Positions 61,399 through 64,000 of a stretch of DNA of 64,000 bases are shown piece by piece (position 1 is the first letter of the stretch; every line of letters starts with the position of its first letter). A model generated the notes under the pieces. The model saw nothing but the letters and a program-made list of their open reading frames with translations. It did no database searches and had not been told where the DNA came from. The translations under genes and the position numbers were made by a program. Origin of the DNA: Chitinophaga sp. XS-30 (GTDB taxonomy: Bacteria > Bacteroidota > Bacteroidia > Chitinophagales > Chitinophagaceae); assembly GCF_008086345.1 (NCBI RefSeq), contig NZ_CP043006.1, positions 2,602,032 through 2,666,031 on the forward strand, given 5' to 3'.

Positions 61399-62071
61399 TG
61401 ACGAGCCGCTGGCTTTGGAGATCATTGAAGATTTTGCCACGCGGGCGCCTTTTCCCATGCAGGTCAAAACATTCGAGAATGCCGCACTGGCACTCCGTTA
61501 CCTGCAGGAAGAACCGGTGGACCTGATCTTCCTTGATATCAAGATGCCTGATATTACAGGCATCCAGTTCCTGAAATCGCTGAAACATCCGCCGATGGTG
61601 ATCTTTACCACAGCGTATGAAGAATATGCGCTGGACGGATTTAACCTGGACGTAGTGGATTACCTGCTCAAACCCATACCCTTCGAGCGTTTCCTCCGCG
61701 CCGTAACCAAAGCGCAGGAGATCATGTCCGTCTCGCAGCCAAAGAGCAATACGGATAACGACTACATCTTCGTGAAAACAGAATACAAGATCATCAAGAT
61801 CAATCTCGAAGATATCCTTTACATCGAAGCATTGAAAGATTATATCAAGATCTATACACAACATCAGCCCGTGCTCACGCTCAAAAGCCTGAAGGCCTTC
61901 GAAAGCAGGCTTCCGAAAGACAAGTTCATCCGTGTGCACCGCTCTTACCTTGTAGCCATGAACAAGATCAATTCCGTAGAGAAGAATACGGTGATGATCG
62001 CCAACCAGTCCATTCCCATCAGCGAAGGGTACCGGGACAAATTCTATAACGTGGTGGCGAAATATTCCTGA
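61376..62071 (+). CDS. LytTR-family response regulator
   Basis: 231 residues. Receiver: CLALDDEPLALEII, phospho-acceptor in FLDIKMPDITG, TTAYEEYALDGF and YLLKPIPF. LytTR domain: YIEALKDYIKIYTQHQP and RVHRSYLVAMNKINSVEKN. It overlaps the kinase gene by 23 nt. A small hairpin CCTGAG/CTCAGG (62067-62084) covers its stop codon and that of the convergent cytochrome gene. Confidence 0.95.
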   Translation: MIKCLALDDEPLALEIIEDFATRAPFPMQVKTFENAALALRYLQEEPVDLIFLDIKMPDITGIQFLKSLKHPPMVIFTTAYEEYALDGFNLDVVDYLLKPIPFERFLRAVTKAQEIMSVSQPKSNTDNDYIFVKTEYKIIKINLEDILYIEALKDYIKIYTQHQPVLTLKSLKAFESRLPKDKFIRVHRSYLVAMNKINSVEKNTVMIANQSIPISEGYRDKFYNVVAKYS

Positions 62072-62079
62072 GCGGTATC

Positions 62080-63105
62080 TCAGGGTTGCGTGGCCGGCAT
62101 TTGCCTGATCCATGCTTTGATCAGTTCCAGTCCTTCTGCATGCACGAGTTTACGGCTCAGTTCAGGCATCATCACACCCGGGTCTGTGGATGCCATGCGA
62201 TATACGAGGATGGACCTTTCCGGGTCGCCGGGCACAATATTGTACTGCAGGCCGCCGGAGCCGCGTCCCGCTGCTACCGGAGTTTTATAGAAACCAAGAC
62301 GGGTGGAATCCTTTTCCTCATAGCTTAACAGCAATGCCGATGTGCGCGCCGGGCCGTCCTGTTTATGGCAATGCGCACAGTTGATGTCCAGCCACGCCCG
62401 CGCGCGGTCATTCAGGCTGCCGGTGGCGGGATCGTTCCAGACCGGTGTTGCCGGCACTTCATTTATCGGCGGAAGGTCTTTCAGCATGCCGAGGCGGCTC
62501 CAGTGCTGCAACTGGTTTTCCGTGCCGGAAGCGTAAAGGAGTTCTCCGTTGAGCTGCCGGGCGGAGGGGCCTATCGGCTGCATCACATCGTTGGTATTAT
62601 GGCAGCCTTTGCATTGATTGAGATTGGGCATGATGTAGTCGAAAGTGATCTCCCGTCCTGCCGGGTTCGTGATCGTCACCGGTTTCCGGTCTCCCGCCAC
62701 TTCCAGCACGGCATCGGTCTGCTCATCATTCCAGATATATTCCAGTGCTTTCCATCCCCCGGCTTCATGTATCAGCAGCCTGGTTTCCATCAGCCGTTTT
62801 CCCCTGTCCGTCTGCGGGAAATAGAATGTTTTAATGAGCACCGTGCCCACCGGGAATTGCAGTACGCCGTTCGCACTATAAGGAACGGCGGCGCCCTGCG
62901 GCAGTTTAATGAAACGGGCTTTTTCCGCATAATCCGAAAACAGCGGTGTATTCAGCTGATAGGGAATCACCCCCTCCGCGGGAACCTGGTCTGCCAGCCT
63001 GCCCGTAAAGAAGCCGTACCCGGAAAGCAATTCCTCAGGCCCTGGCTCGCTGCGGGAAGACAGCAATACTATGGCCAGCATGCTGATGAAAATGAGTTTT
63101 TTCAT
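62080..63105 (-). CDS. Diheme c-type cytochrome-like protein (HNE_0200/SO2930 family)
   Basis: 341 residues from ATG 63105 with a signal peptide or lipid anchor. Two heme-binding motifs: NQCKGCHNTND and NCAHCHKQDGPAR. YQLNTPLFSDYAEKARFIKL and the C-terminal PGDPERSILVYRMASTDPGVM fit a family I recall as regularly encoded next to a parallel beta-helix protein. Exactly that partner lies upstream, with an ATGA overlap. Periplasmic electron-transfer role inferred. Confidence 0.88.
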   Translation of the reverse strand: MKKLIFISMLAIVLLSSRSEPGPEELLSGYGFFTGRLADQVPAEGVIPYQLNTPLFSDYAEKARFIKLPQGAAVPYSANGVLQFPVGTVLIKTFYFPQTDRGKRLMETRLLIHEAGGWKALEYIWNDEQTDAVLEVAGDRKPVTITNPAGREITFDYIMPNLNQCKGCHNTNDVMQPIGPSARQLNGELLYASGTENQLQHWSRLGMLKDLPPINEVPATPVWNDPATGSLNDRARAWLDINCAHCHKQDGPARTSALLLSYEEKDSTRLGFYKTPVAAGRGSGGLQYNIVPGDPERSILVYRMASTDPGVMMPELSRKLVHAEGLELIKAWIRQMPATQP

Positions 63106-64000
63106 AGCGCGATATTGTTGTCCGCTTCCCGGGAAGGTCCCGTCAAAGGCAAAGTGCAATCGTGCAGGGCCATGCTCCGGGATATGTTCCTGAAATTATT
63201 TCCCGCGTCGATATTGGCGAAGGAAACATTGTTGTTATTGCGGATGCAGATGCGGTATTCATCCCGGTAACGGCCGCTTTCATCTGTCCAGTCATCATTC
63301 AGTATGCCATCGTAGATGATATGCGGCACATTCCTCCCGAAACGTAGTTTGAATCTGAACATCAGCCCCATTCTGCCCTTGCCCTGGAACTTCACTTTAT
63401 CCCGGCGGTAATCGTTATCGAAAATCTGCACCGCGGCAGGGTAGGGGACGTAAGTGCTGTCCTTCACCGGTTTCTCCGTCATGAAATAACTGATTACCGC
63501 CGTGCCTATGCTGTTGTTGTAGTGTATCCTGTTGCCATAAACGGCTACGTTGCCGGTGGCCAGCACCATTACCCCTGTGCCTTGCGGCACCTGTGCCACG
63601 ATATTGCCTTTCGGCGCGAAATTCGGATAGTTGTTGTGGTGAATATTGTTGTTGTACACTTTTACATGCCCGCCTTTTTTCACGATCAGGTCCGGCAGGT
63701 CGAACACAAGAATGCCGCCGGTGTTTTCCGTGCATTCGTTATGGAAGACTTCCGCATAAGTGGAATTCTCGATTTCTATCCCCGCCACATTATGCCTGGC
63801 CAATGAGTTCTTCACAACGATGCGGGTGGATTGCCCTACGTATATGCCCGCGTCCGAGGCGCCGATGGCTGTGCAGCTGTCTATGAGCACATTTTCGCAC
63901 TGCACCGGGTAAAGGCCATACGCCCCATTGTCCGCCCCCGGTTTGCCCGTCCACTCCGTTTTAACGTTCCGGAAGGTAATACCGTTAACATGCATGGTCT
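63102..64000 (-). CDS. Parallel beta-helix protein (5' end cut by window)
   Basis: About 299 codons of the C-terminal part are visible; the frame enters from the right edge. Repeated right-handed helix rungs: NVLIDSCTAIGASDAGIYVG, IVVKNSLARHNVAGIEIENS, VFHNECTENTGGILVFDL, VYNNNIHHNNYPNFAP, VAVYGNRIHYNNSIGTAV. Carbohydrate-lyase or C5-epimerase-like folds use such rungs. The stop overlaps the diheme cytochrome start (ATGA), indicating coupled translation. Function unknown. Confidence 0.88.
   Translation of the reverse strand, partial: TMHVNGITFRNVKTEWTGKPGADNGAYGLYPVQCENVLIDSCTAIGASDAGIYVGQSTRIVVKNSLARHNVAGIEIENSTYAEVFHNECTENTGGILVFDLPDLIVKKGGHVKVYNNNIHHNNYPNFAPKGNIVAQVPQGTGVMVLATGNVAVYGNRIHYNNSIGTAVISYFMTEKPVKDSTYVPYPAAVQIFDNDYRRDKVKFQGKGRMGLMFRFKLRFGRNVPHIIYDGILNDDWTDESGRYRDEYRICIRNNNNVSFANIDAGNNFRNISRSMALHDCTLPLTGPSREADNNIAL

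Noticed and set aside
1-64000. CRISPR arrays, tRNA and rRNA genes, intact transposases, restriction or other defence systems
   Set aside because: No regularly spaced repeats of the right length, no cloverleaf or rRNA sequence, and no such gene families were recognised on either strand. The 44-46 nt tandem units have at most three copies, vary in sequence and lack spacers.

Overview
The window comes from a member of the Bacteroidota, most likely a Chitinophaga-like Chitinophagaceae. The evidence is a SusC/SusD pair, DUF4270/DUF4907-type lipoproteins, a type IX secretion tail, LytS/LytTR two-component pairs, almost no Shine-Dalgarno sequences, and several promoters of the Bacteroidota form TTTG-N17-23-TAnnTTTG. 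It holds 57 protein-coding genes I can support plus two leader-peptide genes. No rRNA, tRNA, CRISPR array or intact transposon was seen.

Layout. (1) 1-21286 is a carbohydrate-utilisation locus. A ROK regulator and a GntP symporter are on the minus strand. Divergent from them is a plus-strand run: FAD oxidoreductase, SusC, SusD, a DUF5018-like lipoprotein, a GHL10-like TIM-barrel lipoprotein, a DUF5009 membrane protein, an SSS sodium symporter, two SGNH esterases, a DUF4434 protein, an AGE epimerase and an alpha/beta hydrolase. The set fits capture, de-esterification, import and isomerisation of a decorated (amino)sugar, but the substrate cannot be read from sequence. (2) 21320-26414 holds a tandem-repeat scar that may be an insertion-sequence end, a PAP2 phosphatase, a LytTR/LytS pair, an EcsC-like protein and aminopeptidase P. 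(3) 26415-43653 is a combined histidine-tryptophan cluster: hisL-hisGDCB, trpL-trpEGDCFBA, hisH-(GNAT-hisA)-hisF-hisIE, then two TlpA/ResA-like thioredoxins. The complete trp operon sits inside the his operon, and each half has its own leader-peptide attenuator. (4) 43828-47236 is a BlaI/M56 signalling operon with two operator-like palindromes at its promoter. (5) 47273-58245 holds a formylglycine-generating-enzyme-like protein, a GH1 glucosidase, AraC regulators, a lipid A acyltransferase-like protein, an outer-membrane protein/DUF4270 pair, a Na+/H+ antiporter, a methyltransferase, a small membrane protein and an SDR. (6) 58589-64000 holds a Kelch lipoprotein, DUF4907, a LytS/LytTR pair, and a beta-helix/diheme cytochrome pair cut by the right edge.

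The most unusual signal is a dispersed intercistronic element placed just upstream of at least eight start codons (10127, 16590, 18076, 19187, 26793, 30035, 31432, 38075), with a variant before 34507. It usually has a GATG...CATC hairpin, then GGCCCGTAAAA and an A-rich stretch, then the start codon. The CATNNG arm can pair either with the upstream GATG arm or with the bases overlapping the ATG, and the paired bases change together between copies. At three loci, units of 44-46 nt are repeated in tandem. It occurs in both the sugar locus and the his/trp cluster, so it is not tied to one pathway. I read it as a candidate translational-switch or start-site repeat.
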